A stretch of DNA of 64,000 nt, from the NCBI GenBank assembly GCA_017302435.1, contig JAFLDL010000010.1, positions 41,276 to 105,275 on the forward strand, in the 5' to 3' direction. The DNA is from Candidatus Accumulibacter necessarius. GTDB lineage: Bacteria; Pseudomonadota; Gammaproteobacteria; Burkholderiales; Rhodocyclaceae. The position numbers and the translations under genes are program-made. The notes beneath the pieces are model-generated. The model saw only the letters and a program-made list of their open reading frames with translations, was not told the origin of the DNA and searched no databases. This document shows, one piece after another, positions 13,036-24,200 of this stretch; within the stretch, counting starts at the first letter, position 1, and every line of letters starts with the position of its first letter.

Positions 13036-13503
13036 ATGACCAAGAACCTGCTCCTCGACGCCACCATTCTGCTCGGACTGGCCAGCCTCGGCGTCGTCGG
13101 CTACAAGCTGGCACCGCTGCTCAATCCGAAGACCGATGTCGCGCTGCCGCTGTCGAGTTGCAACCTGAATCAGCAGGCTTGCGTGGCGACGCTGCCCGAT
13201 GGGGGTCAGGTCGGGTTCTCGATCGAACCACGGCCGATTCCGGTGCTCAAGACGCTGGAGTTACAGGCCAGTTTCAGTGGCAGCAACGTGCGAAAAGTCG
13301 AGGTCGATTTCGCCGGCACTGAAATGAGGATGGGCTACAACCGGTCGCCACTCGAAAGACAGAGCGGCAGCGACAACCGCTTCGCTGGGCAGGCCAGCCT
13401 GCCGGTGTGCATTACCGGTGGCATGGAGTGGGAAGTCACCGTGCTTGTCGATACCGGCAAGGCCCTCGTCGCGGTTCCTTTCCGCTTCGTCACTGGCAAC
13501 TGA
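13036..13503 (+). CDS. Membrane-anchored hypothetical protein upstream of sco
   Basis: 155 residues. One N-terminal membrane helix (about 5-26), then a periplasmic domain predicted to be beta-rich with four Cys near the anchor and C-terminus (CNLNQQAC, VCITGG). It ends 16 bases before the SCO gene, so both are probably co-transcribed. The size and topology resemble FixH-like accessory proteins of copper oxidase assembly, but I do not recognise the family. The start has no strong ribosome site. Confidence 0.7.
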   Translation: MTKNLLLDATILLGLASLGVVGYKLAPLLNPKTDVALPLSSCNLNQQACVATLPDGGQVGFSIEPRPIPVLKTLELQASFSGSNVRKVEVDFAGTEMRMGYNRSPLERQSGSDNRFAGQASLPVCITGGMEWEVTVLVDTGKALVAVPFRFVTGN

Positions 13504-13519
13504 CCCCGGCAGAACGTCC

Positions 13520-14152
13520 ATGAGAACCCGAGGCCTCCTGATGGTACTGATCGTCGTGCTGAGCGGCGTTCTGCTTTACCTCGCCGCCTTCTGGGAACCG
13601 GTTTCGCCCAGAGCGATCTCCCGAATCGAACCACACAGCCAGCTGCAGCAGTCCGCAAGCCCGCCAGGTGGCGATTTCGCCCTGCAGGGGCCGCACGGAC
13701 CGGTGGCCCTCAAGGATTATCGCGGCAAAGTGGTGTTGATCTACTTTGGCTACACCTACTGCCCGGATGTCTGTCCCACTTCGCTGTCGGTGCTGGCGCA
13801 AGCCCTTTCGGAACTCGAAGCGGGCGAACGCCAGCGCGTCCAGGCGATCTTCGTCTCGCTCGACCCGGAGCGCGATACGCCCGCCCGTCTCAAGGACTAC
13901 GCCCCCTTCTTTCACCCAGGCCTGATCGGCCTGACCGGCACGTCGCAGCAGATCGCCACGGTCGCCCGGCAGTATGGCGCGAAGTATCAGAAACAGCCAC
14001 CGAATGCCGACGGGCAATACGCCGTAGACCACTCTTCGGTCACCTACGTCGTTGATGCGCAGGGAAGACTCGCAGCGGCGCTGCCCCATGGACAACTGCC
14101 AGCGCAAATCGTCGCCTCCATCCGCCAGCAACTGGCTTCGGCGGCCCCCTGA
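13520..14152 (+). CDS. SCO1/SenC-family copper chaperone
   Basis: 210 residues. A membrane anchor (about 7-25) and a thioredoxin-like domain carry the copper motif CPDVC (Cys81, Cys85) and the distal His in VDHSSVTYVV. SCO proteins load the CuA centre of cytochrome oxidase or act as thiol reductants in the periplasm. ATG 13520 lies 16 bases after the upstream gene; a longer frame reading back into that gene lacks similarity. No oxidase genes are in the window. Confidence 0.93.
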   Translation: MRTRGLLMVLIVVLSGVLLYLAAFWEPVSPRAISRIEPHSQLQQSASPPGGDFALQGPHGPVALKDYRGKVVLIYFGYTYCPDVCPTSLSVLAQALSELEAGERQRVQAIFVSLDPERDTPARLKDYAPFFHPGLIGLTGTSQQIATVARQYGAKYQKQPPNADGQYAVDHSSVTYVVDAQGRLAAALPHGQLPAQIVASIRQQLASAAP

Positions 14153-14199
14153 GCGAAAATCGAGCCACTGCTTCACCCTGATCGCCAGGAGATGACCTG

Positions 14200-14242
14200 T
14201 GTGCGCTGCCGTACCGACGGGACCTTCGCTCGCGTCCATGCT
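14200..14242 (+). promoter_or_regulatory. Palindrome promoter site 1 (upstream of csbD)
   Basis: TGTGCGCTGCCGTACC (14200-14215) matches the shared 16-bp palindrome at 14 of 16, followed by GAC. A -10-like CATGCT sits at 14237-14242. Predicted +1 near 14249 places the palindrome centre at -41.5; the leader to csbD would be about 66 bases. Confidence 0.6.
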
Positions 14243-14314
14243 GGTCGTTGCGCCGGCCAGAAGCTTGGCATGACGCTCCGGGCAATCGCCCCAATCGACC
14301 ATCAGGAGAGAACC

Positions 14315-14491
14315 GTGAACAAAGATCAAGTCAAGGGCCGCCTAAAGCAGGCAGAAGGCAAAGTGAAGGAAGTCGCCGGCAAGCTGACCGGCAACAAGAC
14401 GCTGGAACAGAAAGGAAAAGTCAAGAACGCCGCTGGCGACGTGCAAGCGGACTATGGTGATCTCAAGAATGACGTTGCGAAGAGCCTGTAG
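14315..14491 (+). CDS. CsbD-family stress protein
   Basis: 58 residues starting at GTG 14315, with AGGAGAG seven bases upstream. The whole protein is a CsbD domain (VKGRLKQAEGKVKEVAGKLTG), a small hydrophilic Lys-rich three-helix protein induced by general stress; molecular role unknown. An upstream in-frame extension is possible but carries no similarity and would overlap the proposed promoter. It is one of two CsbD proteins here, the other at 31628-31840, both behind the same palindrome. Confidence 0.9.
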   Translation: MNKDQVKGRLKQAEGKVKEVAGKLTGNKTLEQKGKVKNAAGDVQADYGDLKNDVAKSL

Positions 14492-14607
14492 GTCGCCGCA
14501 GCAGTCCCCTGACTGGCGCCGCAAGGGCCCGCGCTTGCCGGGCGGGCCGTCGGTCGGCAAGTACCAAGGTGTTCCTGAGTGTTTCTCAGGCACTGTCCTG
14601 ACCGGAA

Positions 14608-15009
14608 GTGAACGTGGATATCCCGCCGATCGGTGAAAGCGAAATCGATGGTCCCGCATCGACAGTCATGTGGGCAAGCACCCTCTTCGACTACACGGTC
14701 TACAGCCACGAAGGCGAAAAGTTGGGTGACGTCAAGGACTTCATGCTGGACGTGCGCAGTGGCAAGGTGCTGTACGCGCTGTTGTCCTTCGGGGCCATCG
14801 TCGGCATGGGCGAGAAGGTTTTCCCGGTACCGTGGGATGCCTTGACCGTCGACACAGAACATGAGCGCATCGTACTCAACATCGCCAAAGCTGGCCTTCA
14901 GGACGCACCGGGGTTCCACAAGAACAGTTCGCCCAACATTGCCGATCCATCCTGGGTGAGAGAGATCCATGTGTATTACGGAGTCAGACATCACAATGTG
15001 CAGGGGTAA
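14608..15009 (+). CDS. PRC-barrel domain protein
   Basis: 133 residues. PRC-barrel in the middle (FDYTVYSHEGEKLGDVKDFMLD, then SGKVLYALLSFG and EKVFPVPWDAL), a small beta-barrel found in ribosome maturation and photosynthetic proteins and common in stress loci. The end (IADPSWVREIHVYYG) matches the protein at 54373-54798, its paralogue. The start is uncertain: GTG 14608, GTG 14614 (better spacing to GGAA) or ATG 14668. It is 116 bases after csbD, probably same transcript. Confidence 0.85.
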   Translation: MNVDIPPIGESEIDGPASTVMWASTLFDYTVYSHEGEKLGDVKDFMLDVRSGKVLYALLSFGAIVGMGEKVFPVPWDALTVDTEHERIVLNIAKAGLQDAPGFHKNSSPNIADPSWVREIHVYYGVRHHNVQG

Positions 15010-15077
15010 TTTGCAGCATCAGTCGAGCAGGGATTCGCCATCGCCCATTCGCCCGCTGCAGGTGGCGAGGGCGCTTG

Positions 15078-15120
15078 TGTGTGCCCGCGTACAGAGTGCC
15101 TGCTTTGCGACAGGTACAGT
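15078..15120 (+). promoter_or_regulatory. Palindrome promoter site 2 (upstream of microprotein)
   Basis: TGTGTGCCCGCGTACA (15078-15093), 14 of 16 matches, followed by GAG. A -10-like TACAGT sits at 15115-15120. Predicted +1 near 15127, leader about 65 bases to the microprotein ATG. Confidence 0.6.
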
Positions 15121-15191
15121 TGACCTCGTGATTCGCCAATCGCTGCTTCTTGAGGGCGACTGGCTCACTTAACCGACACAAAGGTAACCTC

Positions 15192-15266
15192 ATGAACAGC
15201 ATCGTCTATATCGTCGGCTTGATCGTCATCATTCTCGTGATCTTGTCGTTTTTCGGGCTTCGCTAA
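15192..15266 (+). CDS. 24-residue membrane microprotein
   Basis: Translates to a single hydrophobic helix, MNSIVYIVGLIVIILVILSF plus GLR. AAGGT lies 7-8 bases before the ATG. A perfect stem terminator follows nine bases after the stop and a palindrome promoter lies upstream, so this looks like a complete one-gene transcription unit. Function unknown; similar in style to other stress-induced single-helix proteins. Confidence 0.7.
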   Translation: MNSIVYIVGLIVIILVILSFFGLR

Positions 15267-15274
15267 AGCGTCGA

Positions 15275-15304
15275 GAGCCGCCGGGGAAGCTTCCCCGGCG
15301 GCTC
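15275..15304. terminator. Perfect 30-bp palindromic terminator
   Basis: GAGCCGCCGGGGAAG is followed immediately by its exact complement, giving a 15-bp stem with minimal loop and then a pyrimidine-rich CTCTTCCC. It lies between two convergent genes (microprotein and esterase), so it may stop transcription from both sides. Confidence 0.7.
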
Positions 15305-15459
15305 CTCTTCCCGACACGCGTCAGCCTGTTCTCGTGCACGCGAGGGCGACGGCCGTCAAGACCCTTGCCTGCCATGTCCGCAGTAGCAACGCGCGAGGCT
15401 GGAGAGGAGACGAACGGCAGAACGTCGGAACGGCGAGTGGATCCTCGTGCGCAACGGCG

Positions 15460-16491
15460 CTAGTCCCCTCCCCTGGCGAATTGCTTGACCATGAAAGCCC
15501 AGATCATGCGCGACGCGTCCGGGCCTTTTGGATCGCTGTAGGCCTGCCCCGCAGCCCCGCCGCTCCACGCATGGCCAAGCCCCTTGACCTCACAGAGACT
15601 GGCAACCAACCGGCGCCCGCTGCGGTAGTCGGTGATTGTCGCGGCATAGCGCGCGCCACGTTGAACGGTGCGAGGCGTACCCGGCTTCGCGCCGATGCGA
15701 GCTGCCCATGATCGCGCCGCTTCCGCCCCATTGCTGGGCGCCACCACTGGGTCGCTACTGCCGTGGATCACCAGCAGCCCGGGCAGACGCACGCCCGCAG
15801 CGAGCGGCGCCAGTGGCAGGGCTCGTGCCTGGCGCCCACCCATCGCCATCAGCGCGGTCGCCGAAGAATGGGCAACGCCTGGGGCAATGCCCGAATGCAT
15901 CGCAATCGCCCGAAAGCGCTCCGGGCGGCGCGTCGCCAGCAGCGCCGCCATCCCGGCACCCGCCGAGAGACCGGCCAGCGTGATCCGCTCCGGATCGACC
16001 GGTTGCAGCAGGCAAACCTGGTCGATCGCCGCCTCGATGGTACCAGCCTCACCCTGCGCCCGACCCGAACGGGTTTCGTACCAGTTCCAGCAGCCGGCCG
16101 CATTGGCAAGGCGACCCTGCTCCGGGTAGAGCACCAGAAAACGCTGACGCTCGGCGATCCGGTTCATCTGGCTGCTCGCAGCCAAGGCTTCGGCGTCCTG
16201 CCCGCAGCCGTGCAGCATGACCACCAGCGGCAGCCGCTCAGTGCGCCGTAGCCCAGGCGGCTTGTACAGCCAATAGCGCGGCGCGCCCGCCAGGCCGACA
16301 ACCACACCCAGCCTGCAATCGGCGTTCCGAACGGGCGCCCGTTTCGCAGGTGAAGGTGCGAGTACACTCGACGGAGCCTGCAGCGCCTGCGTCACGGCCT
16401 GCGAAACGGTCCGTGTCACCTGCCGCGTGATGACGTTCAACGCGCGCTGCAAGGCGCGGGTCAGAGGGGCTTTTCGCGTGCGTCTTGCCAT
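15460..16491 (-). CDS. PHB depolymerase-family esterase (LpqC-like)
   Basis: 343 residues. Alpha/beta hydrolase of the PHB-depolymerase/LpqC family: oxyanion segment LVVMLHGCGQDAEAL, nucleophile GLSAGAGM (Ser near 171), acid HGSSDPVV (near 245) and His in LGHAWSGG (near 307). The first 40 residues are basic and lack a clear signal peptide, so location is uncertain. Substrates in the family range from short-chain polyhydroxyalkanoate to feruloyl esters. It begins 17 bases after the transglutaminase gene. A phasin at 32527-33015 makes polyester metabolism plausible, not proven. Confidence 0.85.
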   Translation of the reverse strand: MARRTRKAPLTRALQRALNVITRQVTRTVSQAVTQALQAPSSVLAPSPAKRAPVRNADCRLGVVVGLAGAPRYWLYKPPGLRRTERLPLVVMLHGCGQDAEALAASSQMNRIAERQRFLVLYPEQGRLANAAGCWNWYETRSGRAQGEAGTIEAAIDQVCLLQPVDPERITLAGLSAGAGMAALLATRRPERFRAIAMHSGIAPGVAHSSATALMAMGGRQARALPLAPLAAGVRLPGLLVIHGSSDPVVAPSNGAEAARSWAARIGAKPGTPRTVQRGARYAATITDYRSGRRLVASLCEVKGLGHAWSGGAAGQAYSDPKGPDASRMIWAFMVKQFARGGD

Positions 16492-16508
16492 ATCGTTCCG
16501 TCGGTGTG

Positions 16509-17318
16509 CTAGCCGCTCACCTCGTCGGTACGGACCATGAAGCTCTTCAGGGTATTGGGACCGAAGGTGCTGCTGATGGCGACGTCGGCGGCGTCACGGC
16601 CACGGGCAATCAAGACGCGGCCGATGCGCGGGGTATTGTTGCGGGCGTCGAAGGTGTACCACTGACCGTCAAGATAGGCCTCGAACCAGCCCGAGAAATC
16701 CATCGGTCCATAGGGTGGCGGCATGCCGATGTCACCCAGGTAACCGGTACAGTAGCGAGCAGGAATGTTCATGCAGCGACAGAACGCGATGGCCAGGTGC
16801 GCGTAGTCTCGGCAAACGCCCGTCCCCTCCTGGAAGGCTTCCCAGGCAGTCTTCGTGTGCCGCGCGTGCTCGTAGCCGAAGGTGAGGTGGCCATGGACGT
16901 AGTCGCAGATCGCCTGCACACGCCCCCAACCGGCCAGCGACTGGCCGAACAGTTGCCAGGCGATCTCGGACAGGCGATCGGTCTCGCAGTATCGACTCCC
17001 CAACAGGAACAGCAGCGTGTCGTCAGGCAGTTCCTGTACAGGAATCTGTCTCGCCTGCCAGGCGACCACATCCGCCTGACCGCTATCCTTCACCAGCGCA
17101 TCGGTGGACAGCCTGAGCAGACCCCTGGGGGCGACGATACGGCTGCACCAGTTGCCATAGCTGTCGCGATAGGCGGAGAGCGGAACGGGCGGATCGGTGA
17201 TCAGGTGGTCCGGGATGAGGAGGTCCGAGATGCGCGTGTAGTGCACGCTCAGGGTCAGGATCATCGGGGTGGGCTGCGGGCATTCGTAAACCAGTTCGTA
17301 GCCGATGCGAATCTTCAT
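16509..17318 (-). CDS. Transglutaminase-like domain protein
   Basis: 269 residues. An N-terminal beta domain (about 1-150) and a transglutaminase core with GTGVCRDYAHLAIAF (Cys near 167) and YTFDARNNTPRIGR (Asp). The usual catalytic His position (H-x-W before the Asp) reads S-G-W here, so the triad may be incomplete or different. AGGAGCCCC precedes ATG 17318. It sits between an N-formylglutamate amidohydrolase-like gene and an esterase, downstream of the giant glucan synthase. The substrate is unknown. Confidence 0.85.
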   Translation of the reverse strand: MKIRIGYELVYECPQPTPMILTLSVHYTRISDLLIPDHLITDPPVPLSAYRDSYGNWCSRIVAPRGLLRLSTDALVKDSGQADVVAWQARQIPVQELPDDTLLFLLGSRYCETDRLSEIAWQLFGQSLAGWGRVQAICDYVHGHLTFGYEHARHTKTAWEAFQEGTGVCRDYAHLAIAFCRCMNIPARYCTGYLGDIGMPPPYGPMDFSGWFEAYLDGQWYTFDARNNTPRIGRVLIARGRDAADVAISSTFGPNTLKSFMVRTDEVSG

Positions 17319-17398
17319 GTGGGGCTCCTGTTGAGTGCCAGCGCAGCCTGCGGCATGCACTGACGGTTGGGGTTCAGTTTGCGGGTGGTCACCTGCGG

Positions 17399-18220
17399 CT
17401 ACTCGGCCACCCCTTCACCGCGGCTTGCCAGCGCCCGGCGCAGCGAGTCGACGATCACCTGGCGCAGGGCCATCCACCGGCGACTCAGCGTGAACACGTG
17501 CTTCTGGTTGATCTCGAGCTCGATGCCGACATAGGCGTCGGGCGGCAGGTGCCGACGAAACCAGGCGGTCAGACCATCGCCCTTGCCTGCATACGGATAA
17601 TTGCGGCGAACCGTCAGCGCTGGAGCACAGGCCTTGAGTGAGGCTTGCCAGCGGGCGCAGAGATCGGCCTCGCCGGGACGGCGCGGGTCGTAGAGCAGCC
17701 CGATATCGGCATTTCGCACCTTGCCGTCGAGCTCTGGCGTAAAGCTGTGCGACGAGATGTGGATCACCCGTCCGTAATCGGCGATCGCCCGTCTGACCAG
17801 GTGGTCGGCTTGCGAGCGATAAGGCTGGTAATGCTGCTGCAAGAGTTGCTGACGCATCGCTGCAGGCATCCCGTGCGTCGCTTCGGAATGGAGACGCGGA
17901 TGGCCGACGGATCGGTTCAGGTCAACCAGCAGGCGGCTGACGGTCGAGGCCACCAGTGGCGCAGCAAATTCCCTGGCCAGAACTCTGGCCATGATCAATG
18001 CCCCGAAATCGTAGCCCCGGTGAGTGTCCAGTAGCGCCCCATAGGCGCCAAACAGCTCGCCATATGGCGCCGGAATCCGGTTGCCGCCATGCTCGCAACT
18101 GATCACCAGGCCGGTGCGTGCGCGGCCCCCCCAGCCCGATCGCTGGCCAGCGAGCAGCACGCTCTCCGACCGCATGCCCGATGGCCTGACCAGTCCAGCC
18201 TGGCAGTGGCTACTGGACAT
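17399..18220 (-). CDS. N-formylglutamate amidohydrolase-family protein
   Basis: 273 residues. Family motifs: [42 protein letters not shown] and [12 protein letters not shown] near the C-terminus, consistent with a zinc hydrolase related to HutG. No histidine-utilisation genes are near, so the true substrate may be another N-acyl or peptide bond. The ATG overlaps the end of the glucan synthase by 11 bases, implying coupled translation. The first 35 residues are less conserved, so an internal start is possible. Confidence 0.85.
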   Translation of the reverse strand: MSSSHCQAGLVRPSGMRSESVLLAGQRSGWGGRARTGLVISCEHGGNRIPAPYGELFGAYGALLDTHRGYDFGALIMARVLAREFAAPLVASTVSRLLVDLNRSVGHPRLHSEATHGMPAAMRQQLLQQHYQPYRSQADHLVRRAIADYGRVIHISSHSFTPELDGKVRNADIGLLYDPRRPGEADLCARWQASLKACAPALTVRRNYPYAGKGDGLTAWFRRHLPPDAYVGIELEINQKHVFTLSRRWMALRQVIVDSLRRALASRGEGVAE

Positions 18221-21200
18221 ACACGCTCACCGTGACCAGGTGTTCGCGACGATCGTCGACCAGGGTAATCACCCGCTCGGCCTGCTCGACGCCATCAACC
18301 GTGATGCTCGTCACACCGCTCCGGCCAGGATCGATGGCGCGCATTTGCGAGACGGTAATGTCGTACAGGGTTTCCTGATAGCGGTAGTGGATCCTGAAGC
18401 CCGGCCAATCCACCGGCAGGCAGGGAGCGAAACGCAGCTCGTTTGCCTGGCGTCGCAGGCCCAGCAGCGACTCGACGATCAGCCGGTACAGCCAGCCGGC
18501 AGAGCCGGTATACCAGCTCCAGCCGCCACGGCCGATATGTGGCTTGAGCGCGTAGACGTCGGCCGCGACGACGTAGGGTTCGAGCTTGTAGGTCGCCACA
18601 GCCGCGGCCGACAACGCGTGGTTCACCGGGTTGATCATCTTCAGCAATTCCCAGGCACGCTCGGAGTCTCCGAGGGCGGCAAACGCCATCGCCGCCCAGA
18701 CCGCTCCATGCGTGTACTGCCCGCCGTTCTCCCGCACGCCCGGCACGTAGCCGCGAATGTAACCCGGATTCAGGTCCGACCGGTCGAACGGTGGATCGAG
18801 GAGCTGAACCAGTGCGTCCCCGCGCCTCACCAGCCGGTCGTCGACCGCCTGCATCGCCTGCCGCGAGCGAGCGAGGCTGCCCGCACCGGAGAGCACCGAC
18901 CAGCTCTGCGAAATGGAATCGATCCGGCATTCGGTGTTGCTCGCCGAACCCAGCGCCGTGCCATCGTCGAACCAGGCGCGGCGGTACCACCCACCATCCC
19001 AGGCATGCTGCTCGATGTTCTGGCGCAGACGCCCGCCCTCCTCGCGGCAAAGTTCGGCAAAGGAGGTATCACCCCGGGCCCTCGCCAGTCCGGCGAACTG
19101 CCTGAGCACTTCACAGAGGAAGAAGCCCAGCCAGACACTTTCGCCCTTGCCCTGCATCCCCACCAGGTTCATGCCGTCGTTCCAGTCGCCGGAGCCCATC
19201 AGCGGCAGGCCGCGTGCGCCAAAGCGCAAACCATGCCGGATGGCACGCACGCAGTGCTCATACAGGCTGGCGGGGTCGGCCGCCTGGCCGGGCAGATCGT
19301 AGTAGGAGTCATCGTCCGGGTTGACCGGGCGACCCTCCAGAAAGTGCACCGGCTCATCCAACACCCCGGTGTCGCCGCTGCTCGTGACGTAGCGGCACAC
19401 CGCCAGGGGCAGCCAGAGATAGTCGTCGGAACAATGCGTACGCACGCCCCGACCCGAGGGCGGATGCCACCAGTGCTGGACATCACCCTCCTGGTACTGA
19501 CGGCTCGCGCACAGCAGGAGGTGTTCCCGGACCAGGCCGGGCGCGGCGTGATCCAGGGCCATCACGTCCTGCAACTGGTCGCGGAAGCCGAAGGCGCCGC
19601 CCGACTGGTAGTAACCGCTGCGGGCCCAGACACGACACCCCAGAGTCTGGTACACCAGCCAGCCGTTGGCCAGCACATTGACCGACGGGTCGGGGGTTTC
19701 GACCTGGACCGCACCCAGCGTGCGCTGCCACTGCTGCCCGACGGCTTCGAGCGCGCTGCGCGCCGCCAGGACGCCACGGAAGCGGCGCATGAGCTTGCTC
19801 GCCTCGTAGGCGTTGCGCCCGACGCCAAGCCGAAAGACGATTTCCCGCTCCTGCCCGTCGCCCAGTTCGAAAGTGACCTGAATCGCCCCGCAAGGATCCA
19901 GCCCGGCTCCGACCTTGCCTGAAAGACGCGAGCGGTGCATGGCGGCCGGATCTCGCAGCGAACCATTGCGCCCGAGGAACTCCGTGCGGTCGCCAGTCAG
20001 GTGACGCCCCGGGTGGTCGACGTCGAAGAAGGCCACCCGCTCGGCGAACTCCGGACTATACGGGTTGCGCGCGTAGAGCGTGCCGCTGCGGTGGTCGATT
20101 TCAGTGATCACATGCATCACCGATTTGGCACGCAGATCCCCCAGCACCCACTCGACATAGCCGGTCGCCGACAGCCTGCGCGGCCGGCCCGATTCGTTGC
20201 GCACCTTCAACACCGAGAACTTGACGGCGGCGTCGGTGGCCACATACACGGACAATTCGGAGTAAATGCCTTCCGCGTGGGTCTCGAAGACGCTGTATCC
20301 GAATCCGTGCCGGGTGACGTAGGGCGTCGCCGCGCCGGCGGGCAGCGGTGTCGGCGACCAGAAGTGACCGGTCTTTTCGTCGCGCAGGTAAAGCGCTTCG
20401 CCGCCCGCATCACTCACCGGGTCGTTGTGCCAGGGCGTCAGGCGGAATTCGTGTGCGTTCTCGCTCCAGGTGTAGGCGACGCCGCTCTCCGAGATGACCG
20501 TCCCGAAGTACGGATTCGCCAGGACGTTCACCCAGGGCGCCGGCGTGACCTGATCCGCCGCAAGCGTGATCACGTACTCGCGTCCGTCCCGACTGAAGCC
20601 GCCGAAACCGTTGAACAGAATCAGGTCCCGAGGCGGCGACCCGGGCGCGGAACGGAGGTCAGTTGAGGCCTCGCGTCGCCGGGTTCGTCTCGGCTTGAAG
20701 CGCGGCGGGCGCGGTTCAATCGGGTGACGATGGTCAAGCTGTTCCGCCAGCGTTCCCCGGCTGTCGGTGATCACGGCGCGCGCAGCCGCCTGGAACAGAA
20801 TTCGGTCCTCAGGCGAAATCTGCTCGGCCTGCCGCACGAAGATGCCGCCCGGTCGATCGATCACGCTCGCACCCAGGCCGGCGGCGATGAGTCCCATGAT
20901 CTGTTCCTGCAACTGCTGCCGGTAACCGGCGTGATCCTCGTTCCAGATCACCAGGTCCACCGCCAGTCCCTTCAGACGCCAGTAAGCATGCGCCTGCACG
21001 AGCTGGCGCACGAGGTCAATGTTGGCCCCGTCGGCAATCTGCAAGAGGACAATCGGCAGATCGCCGGAGATGGCGTAACCCCAGAGCCCGGACTGTCCGC
21101 GGCGATTCCTGATCAATACCTCGGCACTGGCGCGCAGCGACGCGTTGGCGTAGATCACCGAACTTGCCAGGCGTGCATGCAGCTGTGACTCGGCTTCAGT

Positions 21201-24200
21201 GGCATTGAGCTGCTGCAGGACCACCTGGCTGTGAGTCCACGCCAGCTCGAAGACGCGGTCCGCGAGGTGCTGATCCTGGTATTTTTCAACCAGGCTGACC
21301 GCCAGGTCACGGGTCTCACTGATCCCGGAAACGATATCGACGATCGCCGAACTCTCCGGATCGAGCACCATGCGACAGCGAATGGCAACGATCGGATCCA
21401 GCACCGACCCCTCGCTCCCCGAGAGCGGCGCAGAACGACCCATGGCCAGCGGATCGCTGAGGTTTCTTGTCCGGCCGACAAAGCGTGAGCGATCAGTCTC
21501 GCAGGACGCCTCGCCGGTCTCGGCCCCGTGCACCACCATCAGATGAAGCATCCAGGGCGCCTGCTCGCCAAGCGAGCGCGGCCGACGGGTACAGAGGATC
21601 GCACGTCGATCTCGCAGGATCTCGGTTTGCACGAAGAGGTTGCTGAACGCCGGGTGCTGCGCGTCGGCAGCCGGCGGTGCGATCACCACTTCGGCGTAGC
21701 TCGTGACCTCGATCTCCCTGCGCTGTCGCGATCGATTGGTGATCCGGACCCGGCGCAGCTCGATATCATCCTCCGGCGAGACGACGATCTCGGTGTAGGT
21801 TTCGAAGTCGCCAGAGCCGTTGGCGACGGCATCGCGGCGTCGAAACTCGGCACGCCCCTCGGAGAAGATCGCTTCGTATCTCTCTGCTCGCTTGAGCGTC
21901 GGCTGATGAGCGGTCGACCAGGGTTCGCCACTCACGCCGCCGGTCACCTCGCGGAGGTAACAGAAGCTGCCCCAGTGATCGCAGGTGGCGTCTTCGTGCC
22001 AGCGGGTGACGGCCAGATCCTTCCAGCGACTGTAGCCGCCACCCGCGTTGGTCACCATCACATGGTAGCGACCATTCGACAACAGCTGCACCTCCGGTAC
22101 CGGCGTGTCGGGGCTGCTGAACACCCGGATCGGCACTTCCGCGCCGATCGACGTCGAGCGCACGTCCGAGAGTTGCGCGGTGTGCGAAAACAAGGCCGTT
22201 GCCCTCGGCACGCGTTCCTGGAGTAGCAGCATCACCGCCTGGAACAGCCGATCCGACTCGAACCGCCTCTGCATCGGGCGCTCCAGGAGCAAGTACGCCA
22301 GCGCGAGCAGGCTCATCCCCTGGTGATGAGCCATGAACGAGCGGACCACCACCCGTGACTGCCCGCGTCGCTGTCGGGCGGGCGTATAGTCGATCGCCTC
22401 GAAGAAGCCGAAGCGGCCAATGAATCCCTGGGCCGCCAGTCGCTGGAGATTTCGGCAGGCTTCTTCGGGCGCCACCATCAGTGCCAGCACCGAGGCATAG
22501 GGCGCAATGACCAGATCCTCGGCGAGTCCGCGCTTCAGACCGAGGCCCGGCACGCCGAAGGCGCGATACTGGTAATTGAGCTGCAAGTCCACCGTGTTGT
22601 AGCCGGATTCCGAGATTCCCCAGGGGACGCCACGATGGTTGCCATACTCGATCTGTCTGGCCACCGCTGCCTTGCAGGTCTGGTCGAGCAGCGTCTGCTC
22701 GTAGGCGGGCATCACCAGCAAAGGCATCAGGTACTCGAACATCGAACCGCTCCACGACAGCAGCACCGGTTCGCCGCTGGTACTGGTGAGCAGGCGTCCA
22801 AGCGCGAACCAGCTCTCCTGCGGCAGTTGCCCCTGCGCAATGCCGACGAAACAACACAGGCGCGCTTCAGAGGCCAGCAGGTCGTAGTAACCCGAGTCCA
22901 CCCGTCGATCGTCCACGTTGTAACCAATGGCCAACAGATGGCGCGTCTTGTCGAACAGAAAGTCATACTCCATGCGCGCGAGGTCGCCGGCTTGCATGGC
23001 CAGACGCTCAAGGCTCGTCAACCGGTCCCTGGCACGCGCGCTGCCTGTCCTGATCTGCCGCTGCAGATCGGCAAGCCAGGCACGCTGGCCGGCGGTGGTC
23101 GCTGCGCCGAGCAGCGTGCCAATGCTCGCCGACAGCGCAGCGTCCAGCCTGGCCAGTCCGCGCAGCGTCGGCATTTCGGCGATAGCGGCGAGGCTCGCCA
23201 CCGCCAGCTCACGCGGTGGCTCCGGCAACAATACCCAGGGCGTGAGCAAGGCAAGCTCATCGAGCGCCGTGCGGCATTGCCGGGCCAGCGCCTCGGCCCA
23301 CTCCGCCGGCAGCTTTGCCTCTTCGCTCTCGGACGAAATGTCGCCGACACCATCGAGGCCGGGCACAAACTCACCAGCGAGTTCGACGGCGGTGGACGCC
23401 AGGCGCTCAAGGCATGACTGGAGTGCCGCGAGCGTCTCTGGCGGGGAAGCGGCAACGGATTCCAGTTGCTTGCCGAACGCCGCCAGCGTGCGCGCAGCGA
23501 CGCCATCCACCGCCGCCACCGGACCTACCTCGTGGACGAGAATCCGATAGGTGTCACTCAAGCCGTCGAACAGCCTCGCTCCCAGCAACTGGTCATCGCC
23601 AATGGCCAGCAAACCCGCGCGCAAGGTCAACAGGTGGCCCGCCAGGTTGCCGCTGTCCACCGTCGAGATATAGCGTGGCGACAGCGGCTGCAGCGTCTGC
23701 GTGTCGTACCAGTTGTAGAAGTGCCCCCGGTGCTGCTCAAGCCCGTTCAACGTGCGCAGGGTGTTCGCCGTTCGCTCGACGAGCGGACCGGCCGGCAGGT
23801 AGCCGAAGTCATACGCCGACAGATTGGCCAGCAGCGCCATGCCGACGTTAGTCGGCGAAGTCCGGTGCGCGACCGCGGTGACGCGATACTTCTGGTAGTT
23901 GTCTGGCGGGAGCCAGTGATCCTCCTGGCCAACCAGGTTCTCGAAGAAGGCCCAGGTCCGACGCGAAAGCGCGCGCAAGAAAAGGGTCTGCTCGGCAGTC
24001 AGGGTCGCCTTGCGGCGGGCGAGCGGCAGACTGATCCACCAGGCGATGACCGGTGAGAAGAACCACAGGAGTAGAACCGGCCCCGCGACCGCCAGCACCA
24101 TCGGTGTCGACGCCGCCAGCTGGATGGCCACGACCATGGCGACCAGTGGGCCGATCCACATGGACTGCCAGGAGACGGCAAGCTCGCTGCGTGCCCGCTG

